The translations under genes were made by a program, and so were the position numbers. The notes beneath the pieces were generated by a model. That model was not told where the DNA came from, searched no databases, and saw nothing but the letters and a program-made list of their open reading frames with translations. A DNA stretch of 6,319 nucleotides from an uncultured Lysobacter sp. (GTDB lineage Bacteria; Pseudomonadota; Gammaproteobacteria; Xanthomonadales; Xanthomonadaceae), in contig CADCUA010000502.1 of the NCBI GenBank assembly GCA_902805755.1, positions 1 through 6,319 of the forward strand. Direction: 5' to 3'. The stretch's first letter is position 1. The number at the start of each line of letters is the position of its first letter. Below, piece by piece: positions 1 to 6,319 of the stretch.

Positions 1-426
1 CCGGGCCGGACGCGCGAAGCACCCGCACGCTTCAGATTATGAAGTCCAGTGTGCGGCACTGCCGCGCGCGCTGCTGAACGCCCGGCGCCCCGCGCCGGGC
101 CGGGCCGGACGCGCGGACCACCCGCCCGCGACAGACTTCGCGGCCCGGTATGCGCGGCACTGCGGCACGCCCCGCGAACGCCCGATGCCGTGCGTCGGTC
201 CGGGCGCACGAAGCACCCGCACACGACACATTTCGAGGTCCGGTGTGCGCGGCACTGCCGCGCGCTCGACGCTTTGGTTCGGTTCGGTCGGGCCGAACGA
301 GGACAGGCGCGTGCGCCGCGCCGCCGCGCCCCTGCGAACGGCCATCGTCCCCGCGTCAGTCGGAATGAGCGAAGGCGCCTGCGGCACTGCCACGCGCCTC
401 TACGAACGCAGTCGCCACGCGCCAAG
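1..426. repeat. Degenerate tandem repeat array, period about 93-100 bp, four units
   Basis: Units begin at about 1, 100, 200 and 293. The first 16 bases of unit 1 (CCGGGCCGGACGCGCG, 1-16) recur exactly at 100-115. GAAGCACCCGCAC at 16-28 recurs at 210-222. GAACGCCCG at 76-84 recurs at 176-184. GCGGCACTGCCGCGCGC at 53-69 recurs at 249-265. The core GCGGCACT appears at 53, 154, 249 and 381, so spacings are 101, 95 and 132. Unit 4 is the most decayed. The core is palindromic in units 1 and 3. Short open frames here encode Ala/Arg-rich peptides in which the core reads as G-T-A in shifting frames, which argues against coding. Unit 1 starts at the window edge, so the array may continue leftward. The function is unknown; I infer a chromosomal intergenic repeat family. 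Confidence 0.72.
81..99. other. Perfect 8-bp GC-rich hairpin at the end of repeat unit 1
   Basis: CCCGGCGC (81-88) and GCGCCGGG (92-99) are exact reverse complements around a CCC loop. No T-run follows on the + strand and no A-run precedes it, so it is not a canonical intrinsic terminator. It lies at the junction between units 1 and 2, and unit 2 has no equivalent perfect hairpin at its end. Confidence 0.5.
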
Positions 427-632
427 CCGGACTGAGCCCGGGCGTTCGCGACGCAATGGCGCGCGCCTGTCCGAGCGCTCGACGCCCTGCGTCGCGCCGG
501 CCGCGCCAAGCCAATCGCGCTCGACTGCCGCGCCCGACACCTCCACACCCCCGGTGCGTCATTCGAACCAGACACCCGCGCCCCACATTAACGCCCGCTC
601 GCGGCCTACCCGGAGCACGCAATCGCCTGTGC
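427..632. other. Noncoding spacer with no recognised gene
   Basis: This stretch lies between the decayed end of the repeat array and the presumed promoter of the disulfide isomerase gene. Frames crossing it are Arg/Pro/Ala-rich and show no family resemblance. The only structure noticed is a 6-bp hairpin, CGACGC (480-485) against GCGTCG (489-494), with no T-run. No tRNA, rRNA or CRISPR pattern was seen. Confidence 0.5.
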
Positions 633-638
633 CACAAT
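633..638 (+). promoter_or_regulatory. Possible -10 box for dsbC
   Basis: CACAAT (633-638) matches four of six positions of TATAAT and sits 55 bp before the dsbC start codon, in a locally less GC-rich stretch. No convincing -35 hexamer lies 16-18 bp upstream. It is the best candidate in this leader but remains a guess from sequence alone. Confidence 0.25.
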
Positions 639-682
639 CCGGAAATCCCGGGCCGTGCACGCGGTTCGAGCCCCACTCCCGC

Positions 683-687
683 AAGGA
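683..687 (+). promoter_or_regulatory. Ribosome binding site of dsbC
   Basis: AAGGA lies six bases before the ATG at 694, a normal Shine-Dalgarno spacing. It decides the start: an in-frame GTG at 655 would add 13 residues (MHAVRAPLPQGFP) ahead of the lipoprotein signal, which would spoil the signal and has no comparable binding site. Confidence 0.65.
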
Positions 688-693
688 TTTCCG

Positions 694-1521
694 ATGAAGC
701 GCATCCTCCTCGCCGCGCTCGGCGCGATCAGCCTGTCTGCCTGCGCCCAGCAGGCGCCCGGGACCGGCAAGGCCGACACGCCGCAGGCGCCCGCAGCAGT
801 GGCGGCCGCGAAGTCGCCGCCCGCGACCGCGGGCACGCCCGATGCACGCGCGATCCAGGCGATCCGCCAGCTCAATCCGCAGGTCGAGATCGACCGCGTC
901 GCCGCGGCGCCGATCAAGGGCTTCCGCGAGGCGGTGGTCGGCGGGCAGGTCGTGTACGTGAGCGACGACGGGCGCTATGTCTTCGTGCCGGGCTCGGGCG
1001 GCGCGCTGTACGACGCGACCGCGAAGAAGAACCTCAGCGAAGTCGCGCTCGGCGCGATGCGCACGGAACTGCTGAAGAAGATCCCCGCCGGCGACCGCAT
1101 CGTGTTCGCGCCGGCGAACCCGGTGCACACGGTCACGGTGTTCACCGACGTCGCCTGCGGCTACTGCCGCAAGCTGCACAGCGAGATCGCCGAGTACAAC
1201 AAGCAGGGCATCGCGGTCGAATACCTCGCGTTCCCGCGCATGGGCCTGGGCAGCGAGGACTACAAGACCATGGTCTCGATCTGGTGCTCCACCGATCGCA
1301 AGAAGGCACTGACCGATGCCAAGGCCGGCCGCCAGGTCGCGAACAAGAGCTGCAAGACGCCAGTCGACCAGCAGTACGACGTTGGCCAGCGCGTGGGCCT
1401 GACCGGCACGCCGATGATCCTGACCGCCGACGGCACGCAGCTCGGTGGCTACGTGCCGCCCGCGGAGCTGCGCAAGGCGCTGGACAAGCGCGCGAGCGAA
1501 ACGGCGCAGCCGGCGAGCTGA
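694..1521 (+). CDS. dsbC: DsbC-type thiol:disulfide interchange protein, predicted lipoprotein
   Basis: Predicted periplasmic protein disulfide isomerase of 275 residues. In this family a V-shaped homodimer reshuffles wrong disulfides in exported proteins and is kept reduced by DsbD. Residues 1-17 form a short signal (Lys2, Arg3, hydrophobic core) ending in the lipobox L14-S-A-C17, so it is probably lipid-anchored; Ala18 after the Cys would favour the outer membrane. An Ala/Pro-rich linker covers about 18-48 and the dimerisation domain about 49-125. The thioredoxin fold follows, with FTDVACGYC at 150-158 (active pair C155/C158), YLAFPRMGL at 177-185, a second Cys pair C198/C220, and the cis-Pro loop GTP at 238-240. 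E. coli DsbC is 236 residues with a cleaved soluble signal; the anchor and linker explain the extra length. A DsbG-like role is less likely because the E. coli-like CGYC and flanking residues match DsbC. It is followed 42 bp later by the DUF1697 gene in the same direction. Confidence 0.93.
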   Translation: MKRILLAALGAISLSACAQQAPGTGKADTPQAPAAVAAAKSPPATAGTPDARAIQAIRQLNPQVEIDRVAAAPIKGFREAVVGGQVVYVSDDGRYVFVPGSGGALYDATAKKNLSEVALGAMRTELLKKIPAGDRIVFAPANPVHTVTVFTDVACGYCRKLHSEIAEYNKQGIAVEYLAFPRMGLGSEDYKTMVSIWCSTDRKKALTDAKAGRQVANKSCKTPVDQQYDVGQRVGLTGTPMILTADGTQLGGYVPPAELRKALDKRASETAQPAS

Positions 1522-1563
1522 GCACGGCCGCAGCCGCGGCAACGCGACAGGCATGCAGGACCG

Positions 1564-2130
1564 GTGATCGCCTCGGCCGACGCGACGGACACGTTCGTCG
1601 CGCTATTGAGAGGCATCAACGTCGGGCGCGGCAACCGCGTGCCGATGGCCGGCCTGCGCGCACTGCTGCAGGGCCTTGGCTATCGTGATGTCTCCACGCT
1701 GCTCAACAGCGGCAACGCCGTGTTCCGCGCGGCGGGCACGACGGACGCTGACGCGGCGCAGGCGATTTCAGCCGCGGTGGCCGCCGCGCACGGTGTAAGC
1801 GTTCCGGTGGTGGTGATCTCGGGGCGCCGGTTGCTCGCGGCCGTGCAGGCGAACCCGGTACAGGCGGCCGATGCGTCGCGCCTGCTCGTGGTGTTCGCGG
1901 GAAATCCTGCGGAACTGGAGCAGTTGCAGCCATTGCACGATTTGCTGTCAGCGTCGGAGCAGTTCCACATCATGCCGGCCGCTGCTTACCTGTATTGCCC
2001 TGAAGGCATCGCCGAAAGCCGCGCCGCGGCGGCGCTGCTGGGCCGGCTCGGGCGCCGGTTCACGACGCGCAACTGGGCGACGGTGCAGAAGATCGCCGAG
2101 CGCATTTCGAGCCTGCCGACCGCGTCCTAG
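1564..2130 (+). CDS. DUF1697 family protein, function unknown
   Basis: A 188-residue soluble protein with no signal peptide or membrane segment, close to the usual size of about 180 for DUF1697 (Pfam PF08002). Family blocks in order are [22 protein letters not shown] (split as [11 protein letters not shown] at 11-21 and NRVPMAGLR at 24-32), [10 protein letters not shown] at 45-54, LLAAVQANP at 90-98, LYCPEGI at 143-149 and [11 protein letters not shown] at 167-177. The family has no settled biochemical role, so none is assigned. GTG at 1564 is chosen because it is the only usable in-frame start between the dsbC stop and the conserved [11 protein letters not shown] block. Its Shine-Dalgarno is poor: AGGA at 1557-1560 leaves only three bases of spacing. 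With 42 bp after dsbC and no terminator seen, co-transcription is plausible. Composition matches its neighbours, so nothing suggests recent transfer. Confidence 0.88.
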   Translation: MIASADATDTFVALLRGINVGRGNRVPMAGLRALLQGLGYRDVSTLLNSGNAVFRAAGTTDADAAQAISAAVAAAHGVSVPVVVISGRRLLAAVQANPVQAADASRLLVVFAGNPAELEQLQPLHDLLSASEQFHIMPAAAYLYCPEGIAESRAAAALLGRLGRRFTTRNWATVQKIAERISSLPTAS

Positions 2131-2198
2131 CCCTGCCGCCGGGTCAGCGGGCACGCGCCGCGCGAGTGCATGCGTCCGTGCCGATCAGGCCGCTCCGC

Positions 2199-2204
2199 TA
2201 CAAT
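2199..2204 (+). promoter_or_regulatory. Probable -10 box of the purL promoter
   Basis: TACAAT matches five of six positions of TATAAT and stands out in a GC-rich gap between the DUF1697 stop and purL. Transcription would begin near 2211, leaving a leader of about 24 bases. No clear -35 hexamer was found at 16-18 bp upstream. The in-frame GTG at 2166 would lie upstream of this promoter, which supports the ATG at 2235. No PUR-box-like operator was recognised. Confidence 0.45.
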
Positions 2205-2234
2205 TGCGGGCCCGTCGACCACGGTTCACCGGAC

Positions 2235-5200
2235 ATGATCGTCCTCGAGGGCGCTTCCGCCCTGTCAGCGTTCCGCCGCGAACGCCTGCAAGCCCGTCTC
2301 CAGTCCCTGCATGCCGGTGTGCGCGTGCTTGGCGCCTGGCATGTCTACTGGGTCCAGCCCGAGGCCGATGCCGAGCCCGACACCGATGCGCTGCAACGCA
2401 TCCTGCAGGCCGGCTTCGACGAGCAGCCGCGAGCCGATGACGCACGCTCGCGCTATGTGACGCCGCGCCTGGGCACGCTGTCGCCGTGGGCGAGCAAGGC
2501 AACGGAACTGCTGCGCGGCGCGGGCCTGCCGGTGCATCGCGTCGAACGCGGCACGCGCTTCGACCTGGCCGGCTGGCCGGCCGAAGCCGCCGCGCAGGGC
2601 GTGCTGGCGAAGGCGCTGCACGATCCGATGACGCAGTCGCTGCTGGAAGCGCGCGAGGACGCAATCGCGCTGTTCTCGGTGCCGGCGCGCGGCGAGCTCG
2701 AACGCATCGCGCTGGACGATCTGGAAAACGCGAACACGCGCCTCGGCCTGGCGCTGGCCGAGGACGAAATCGCCTACCTGCGTGAGCGCTACGCCGCACT
2801 GGGCCGGGTGCCGGCGGACGTGGAACTGATGATGTTCGCGCAGGCGAACTCCGAGCACTGCCGCCACAAGATCTTCAACGCGTCGTGGACGATCGACGGG
2901 CGCGAGGCGCTCGCCGGCGGCCGCCCGCAGTCGCTGTTCAAGATGATCAAGCACACGCATGCGCAGACGCCGGAGCACACGCTCTCGGCGTACAGCGACA
3001 ACGCGGCGGTCGTCGAAGGCTATCCGAGCCGCCGCTTCCGTCCGGACCCGGCGACCGGTGTGTACCGCAGCGAGGCGCAGGTCGATTCGGCGTTCTGCAT
3101 CAAGGTCGAGACCCATAACCACCCGACCGCGATTTCGCCGTTCCCGGGTGCGTCCACCGGCGCCGGCGGCGAGATCCGCGACGAGGGCGCGACCGGCCGC
3201 GGCGGCAAGCCGAAGGCCGGCCTGTCGGGCTTCTCGGTTTCGCACCTGCGCATCCCGACGCTGCCGCAGCCGTGGGAGCGCCCGCGCACGCTGAACCCGC
3301 GCATGGCCTCGGCGCTGGAGATCATGATCGATGGCCCGCTCGGCGCGGCCGCGTTCAACAACGAATTCGGCCGGCCGAACCTGACCGGCTATTTCCGTAG
3401 CTTCGAACTGGACGAGGGCACGCTGACGCGCGCCTACGACAAGCCGATCATGCTCGCCGGCGGCCTCGGCGCGATGGACCGCGTGCAGGTGCGCAAGCTG
3501 GGCATGAAGCCGGGCGATGCGGTCGTCGTGCTCGGCGGGCCGGCGATGCTGATCGGCCTAGGCGGCGGCGCCGCGAGCTCGGTCGCGTCGGGCGAAAGCC
3601 ACGAGGCGCTCGATTTCGCGAGCGTGCAGCGCGACAACCCGGAAATGGAGCGGCGCTGCCAGGAGGTCATCGACCGCTGCGTGTCACTGGGCGAACACAA
3701 CCCGATCGCGACCGCGCACGATGTCGGCGCGGGCGGCCTGTCCAATGCAATCCCCGAGCTGCTGCACGATTCCGGCCTGGGCGGCGTGATCGACCTGGCG
3801 CGCGTGCCGGCCGACGATCCCTCGCTGTCGCCGATGCAGCTGTGGTGCAACGAATCGCAGGAGCGCTACGTGCTTGGCGTGCCGCCGGAGCGGCTGGACG
3901 AGTTCGCCGCGATCTGCGAGCGCGAGCGCTGCCCGTTCTCGGCGGTCGGCTTTGCGACCGCGGACGAGCGGCTGGTGGTCGGTTACGGCGCCACGGTGGC
4001 CAGCGCGAATGCGTTCGACGGCCGCGAGCCCGGGCGCTGGGCGATCGACCTGCCGATGGACGTGCTGTTCGGCAAGCCGCCGAAGATGCATCGCGATGCC
4101 GTGCGCCCCGGCGCGCCGGTCTGGCCCGCGCTGGACTGGCAGGCGCTGGACCTGCGCGACGCCGCGCTGCGCGTGCTCGCGCACCCGACCGTGGCGGCAA
4201 AAACCTTCCTCATCACGATCGGCGATCGCAGCGTCGGCGGCCTCACCGCGCGCGACCAGATGGTCGGGCCGTGGCAGATGCCGGTGGCCGATTGCGCGAT
4301 CACGCTGGCCGGTTTCGAAGGCCATGTCGGTGAAGCGATGGCGATCGGCGAACGCGCGCCGCTCGCGCTGCTGGACGCCGAAGCTGCCGCGCGCATGGCG
4401 GTCGGCGAGGCGATCACGAACCTGTGTGCGGCGCCGGTCGAGTCGCTGAATCGCGTCAAGCTCTCGGCGAACTGGATGGCCGCGGCCGGCCACCCGGGCG
4501 AGGATGCGCGCCTGTTCGATGCGGTGCGCGCGGTCGGCATGGAGCTGTGCCCGCAGATCGACCTGAGCATCCCGGTCGGCAAGGATTCGCTGTCCATGCA
4601 GGCGCAGTGGAGCATCGACGGGCAGGCGCACAAATCGGTTTCGCCGGTGTCGCTGATCGTGAGCGCGTTCGCGCCGGTCGTCGACGTGCGCGCGCAGCTC
4701 ACGCCGCTGCTGGTGCGCGAGGAAGAGACCGAGCTGTGGCTGATCGGTCTGGGCGCCGGCAAGCAGCGCCTGGGCGGATCGGTGCTCGCTCAATGCCACC
4801 CCGGCGGCGCCGATGGGCTTCCAGTGTTCGCGGCGCGTTCGGGCGAGCGCGGCGATCACGGCGTGCCGGATCTCGACGACCCGCAGCGTCTGCGTGATTT
4901 CTTCGAGCTGATCCGCGACGCGCGCGAGGCCGGGCTGCTGCGGGCGTATCACGACCGTTCCGACGGCGGCGTGTTCACGGCGCTGTGCGAGATGGCGTTC
5001 TGCTCGCACATGGGCATGGAAATCAACCTTGATGGCTGGGGCGAGGACCCGCTGCGCGCGCTGTTCAACGAGGAACTCGGCGCGATCGTGCAGGTGACCA
5101 CCGAGGACCGCGCGGAGTTCGCCGACCTCGTTTCGCGCTACGGCCTGATCGACTGCGCGCAGCGCGTCGCGCGTCCGAGCACCGCGCCGGTCGTGCGCGT

Positions 5201-6257
5201 GCGCCAGGGCAACGAGCTGCTGGCCGAGTGGCGCTGGGAGGAACTGTTCGACGCCTGGTGGGCCACGACGCATGCGCTGCAGAAGATGCGCGACAACCCC
5301 GAATGCGCGGACGAGGAGCGCGCCGCAGCGCGTGATTTCCATGCGCCGGGGCTGCGCCCGAAGCTGAGCTTCGATCCGGTGCAGGATGTCGCGGCGCCGT
5401 ACATGGATGTACAAGTGCCGCGAGCGTCCCCCAAGGGGACTTCCTCCGGGGCGCAGGATGCGCGGGAGCGGCCACCGTATCTGAACACCGGCGCGCGACC
5501 GCGTGTCGCGGTGCTGCGCGAGCAGGGCGTCAACAGTCACATCGAGATGGCCTGGGGCTTCGACCGTGCCGGCTTCGAAGCGGTCGACGTGCACATGAGC
5601 GACCTGATCGCCGGGCGCGTCGCGCTGCGCGATTTCACCGGTTTCGCCGCGTGCGGCGGCTTCAGCTACGGCGACGTGCTGGGCGCGGGCCGCGGCTGGG
5701 CGACGTCGATCCTGGAACGCAGCGCGATGCGCGACGCGTTCGCCGAGTTCTTCGCGCGGCCCGACAGCTTCGCGCTCGGCGTGTGCAACGGCTGCCAGAT
5801 GCTCGCGCAGCTCAAGCCGATCATTCCCGGCGCGCAGCATTGGCCGACGTTCCAGCGCAATCGCAGCGAGCAGTTCGAGGCGCGCCTGGGGCTGGTCGAA
5901 ATCGTCGAGTCGCCATCGCTGTTCCTGCACGGCATGGCCGGCTCGCGCCTGCCGATCGTCATCGCCCACGGCGAGGGACGCGCGGAATTCGGCGCGGACG
6001 CCGACCCGTCGGCCGCGCTGGTCGCGCTGCGCTATATCGAAGGCGATGGCAGCACCGCGACGCGTTACCCGGCCAACCCGAACGGCTCGCCGGCCGGCAT
6101 CAGCGGCCTGACCACCGACGACGGACGCGTGACGATCGTGATGCCGCATGCCGAACGCACGCTGCGCACCGCGAACTTCAGCTGGGCGCCGGCCGGCTGG
6201 GGCGAGGATTCGCCGTGGCTGCGCATGTACCGCAATGCGCGGGCGTGGGTGGGGTGA
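2235..6257 (+). CDS. purL: Phosphoribosylformylglycinamidine synthase (FGAM synthase), large single-chain PurL
   Basis: Cytoplasmic enzyme of the fourth step of de novo purine synthesis: FGAR, glutamine and ATP give FGAM, glutamate, ADP and phosphate. The 1340 residues carry the whole gammaproteobacterial architecture. The PurS-like domain covers about 1-150 and a linker runs to about 230. Two AIRS-type synthetase halves run to about 1045, with SEHCRHK (206-212), ETHNHP (292-297), [20 protein letters not shown] (305-324), [11 protein letters not shown] (495-505), [14 protein letters not shown] (667-680), PVGKDSLSM (780-788) and YHDRSDGG (905-912). A class I glutaminase follows from about 1091, with nucleophile C1184 in GVCNGC and catalytic H1305 and E1307. 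It is 45 residues longer than the 1295 of E. coli; 26 of these are a palindromic insertion at about 1057-1082. The usual HPE triad motif reads HAE. The start at M1 (ATG 2235) fits the xanthomonad N-terminus [11 protein letters not shown]; an in-frame GTG at 2166 would add 23 unlikely residues. The Shine-Dalgarno is weak (CGGA directly upstream). The reading frame is intact. Confidence 0.97.
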   Translation: MIVLEGASALSAFRRERLQARLQSLHAGVRVLGAWHVYWVQPEADAEPDTDALQRILQAGFDEQPRADDARSRYVTPRLGTLSPWASKATELLRGAGLPVHRVERGTRFDLAGWPAEAAAQGVLAKALHDPMTQSLLEAREDAIALFSVPARGELERIALDDLENANTRLGLALAEDEIAYLRERYAALGRVPADVELMMFAQANSEHCRHKIFNASWTIDGREALAGGRPQSLFKMIKHTHAQTPEHTLSAYSDNAAVVEGYPSRRFRPDPATGVYRSEAQVDSAFCIKVETHNHPTAISPFPGASTGAGGEIRDEGATGRGGKPKAGLSGFSVSHLRIPTLPQPWERPRTLNPRMASALEIMIDGPLGAAAFNNEFGRPNLTGYFRSFELDEGTLTRAYDKPIMLAGGLGAMDRVQVRKLGMKPGDAVVVLGGPAMLIGLGGGAASSVASGESHEALDFASVQRDNPEMERRCQEVIDRCVSLGEHNPIATAHDVGAGGLSNAIPELLHDSGLGGVIDLARVPADDPSLSPMQLWCNESQERYVLGVPPERLDEFAAICERERCPFSAVGFATADERLVVGYGATVASANAFDGREPGRWAIDLPMDVLFGKPPKMHRDAVRPGAPVWPALDWQALDLRDAALRVLAHPTVAAKTFLITIGDRSVGGLTARDQMVGPWQMPVADCAITLAGFEGHVGEAMAIGERAPLALLDAEAAARMAVGEAITNLCAAPVESLNRVKLSANWMAAAGHPGEDARLFDAVRAVGMELCPQIDLSIPVGKDSLSMQAQWSIDGQAHKSVSPVSLIVSAFAPVVDVRAQLTPLLVREEETELWLIGLGAGKQRLGGSVLAQCHPGGADGLPVFAARSGERGDHGVPDLDDPQRLRDFFELIRDAREAGLLRAYHDRSDGGVFTALCEMAFCSHMGMEINLDGWGEDPLRALFNEELGAIVQVTTEDRAEFADLVSRYGLIDCAQRVARPSTAPVVRVRQGNELLAEWRWEELFDAWWATTHALQKMRDNPECADEERAAARDFHAPGLRPKLSFDPVQDVAAPYMDVQVPRASPKGTSSGAQDARERPPYLNTGARPRVAVLREQGVNSHIEMAWGFDRAGFEAVDVHMSDLIAGRVALRDFTGFAACGGFSYGDVLGAGRGWATSILERSAMRDAFAEFFARPDSFALGVCNGCQMLAQLKPIIPGAQHWPTFQRNRSEQFEARLGLVEIVESPSLFLHGMAGSRLPIVIAHGEGRAEFGADADPSAALVALRYIEGDGSTATRYPANPNGSPAGISGLTTDDGRVTIVMPHAERTLRTANFSWAPAGWGEDSPWLRMYRNARAWVG
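5397..5479 (+). repeat. Palindromic repeat element inserted in frame in purL
   Basis: A block of 78 bp is bounded by the direct repeat CCGTA (5397-5401 and 5475-5479) and codes for 26 extra residues between VAAPY and LNTGARPR. It contains three perfect inverted repeats: GTACAT/ATGTAC (5399-5404, 5407-5412), GTCCCC/GGGGAC (5426-5431, 5435-5440) and GCGCA/TGCGC (5451-5455, 5459-5463). CTCC/GGAG (5444-5447, 5465-5468) extends the last one, and GCCG/CGGC (5417-5420, 5469-5472) closes a possible three-way junction. Both outer hairpins contain GGATG. Its codons (GTA, CAA, CGA, CCC, GGG, ACT, CGG, CCA) are unlike the GCG/GGC/CGC/CTG-dominated rest of purL. I infer a mobile intergenic element; it encodes no transposase. 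Confidence 0.7.
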
Positions 6258-6273
6258 CTTGCGGCCGTCACCC
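6252..6273 (+). other. Stem-loop overlapping the purL stop codon
   Basis: GGGTGAC (6252-6258) pairs perfectly with GTCACCC (6267-6273) around an 8-base loop, and the TGA stop at 6255-6257 is in the 5' arm. No T-run follows, so it is not a standard intrinsic terminator. It could protect the 3' end of the mRNA or be part of a factor-assisted terminator. Confidence 0.4.
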
Positions 6274-6279
6274 GGGTGG

Positions 6280-6318
6280 GCTGCGGGTTATCAGGACCGC
6301 GGCGCCAGGCTCCTTTTT
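6280..6318 (+). terminator. Weak terminator-like structure after purL
   Basis: GCTGCGG (6280-6286) can pair with CCGCGGC (6297-6303), including one T-G wobble, around a 10-base loop. A run of five T lies at 6314-6318, just before the window edge. The T-run is ten bases past the stem, too far for a canonical intrinsic terminator, and the sequence is cut off before the T-run can be judged in context. Confidence 0.2.
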
Positions 6319-6319
6319 A

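Noticed and set aside
1..426. CRISPR array
   Set aside because: The repeats are degenerate, about 100 bp in period, and the shared blocks are not separated by unique spacers of constant length. No cas gene is in the window.
49..435. Open frame of 128 codons, and similar frames at 150-368 and 185-697, in the upstream region
   Set aside because: The products are low-complexity Ala/Arg/Pro-rich peptides. The repeat core is read in different frames in successive units (core spacings 101, 95 and 132), and no family resemblance or plausible ribosome binding site was seen.
1527..1540. Hairpin GCCGC/GCGGC after dsbC as a terminator
   Set aside because: Only five base pairs with no T-run; such pairings are expected by chance at this GC content.
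559..1554. 331-codon antisense open frame opposite dsbC
   Set aside because: It is a composition shadow of dsbC. The opposite strand encodes an intact DsbC with signal, active site and ribosome binding site.
2166..2234. Upstream GTG start for purL adding 23 residues
   Set aside because: The extension ([23 protein letters not shown]) is not typical of PurL N-termini, and the best -10 box at 2199-2204 would lie inside it.
3684..6149. 821-codon antisense open frame opposite purL
   Set aside because: It is a shadow of GC-rich codon use in purL. The translation is Arg/Ala/His-rich without recognisable motifs, while the + strand has a complete and well-conserved PurL throughout.
6065..6271. 68-codon minus-strand open frame at the end of purL
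   Set aside because: It lies almost wholly antisense to conserved PurL C-terminal sequence and shows no recognisable family motif.

Overview
The window is very GC-rich chromosomal DNA (roughly 70% by eye). It looks like a gammaproteobacterium of the Xanthomonadaceae, probably Lysobacter/Luteimonas-like. The evidence is the large single-chain PurL whose N-terminus ([18 protein letters not shown]) resembles the xanthomonad enzymes as I recall them, and a DsbC close to the gammaproteobacterial type. No database search was possible, so genus is an inference.

Layout, all genes on the + strand. Positions 1-693 hold no convincing gene. About 1-426 is a degenerate tandem array with a period near 100 bp, whose units share the palindromic core GCGGCACTGCC; it may continue left of the window. 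Positions 427-693 form the leader of the first gene, with a weak promoter-like box and a good ribosome binding site. Position 694-1521 is a DsbC-type disulfide isomerase with a lipoprotein signal. Position 1564-2130 (GTG start) is a DUF1697 protein of unknown role. After a 104-bp gap with a good -10 box comes purL at 2235-6257, the FGAM synthase of de novo purine synthesis. The final 62 bp are noncoding, with a stem-loop over the purL stop codon and a short T-run at the window edge.

The three proteins have no evident shared pathway: periplasmic oxidative folding, an unknown function and purine synthesis. dsbC and the DUF1697 gene, 42 bp apart, may be co-transcribed, while purL seems to have its own promoter.

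The most notable observation is inside purL. A 78-bp block at about 5397-5479, made almost entirely of inverted repeats and flanked by a CCGTA direct repeat, sits in frame in the linker between the synthetase and glutaminase domains and adds 26 residues. It looks like a mobile palindromic intergenic element that has become protein-coding, similar in principle to the Rickettsia palindromic elements. The other genes appear ordinary.
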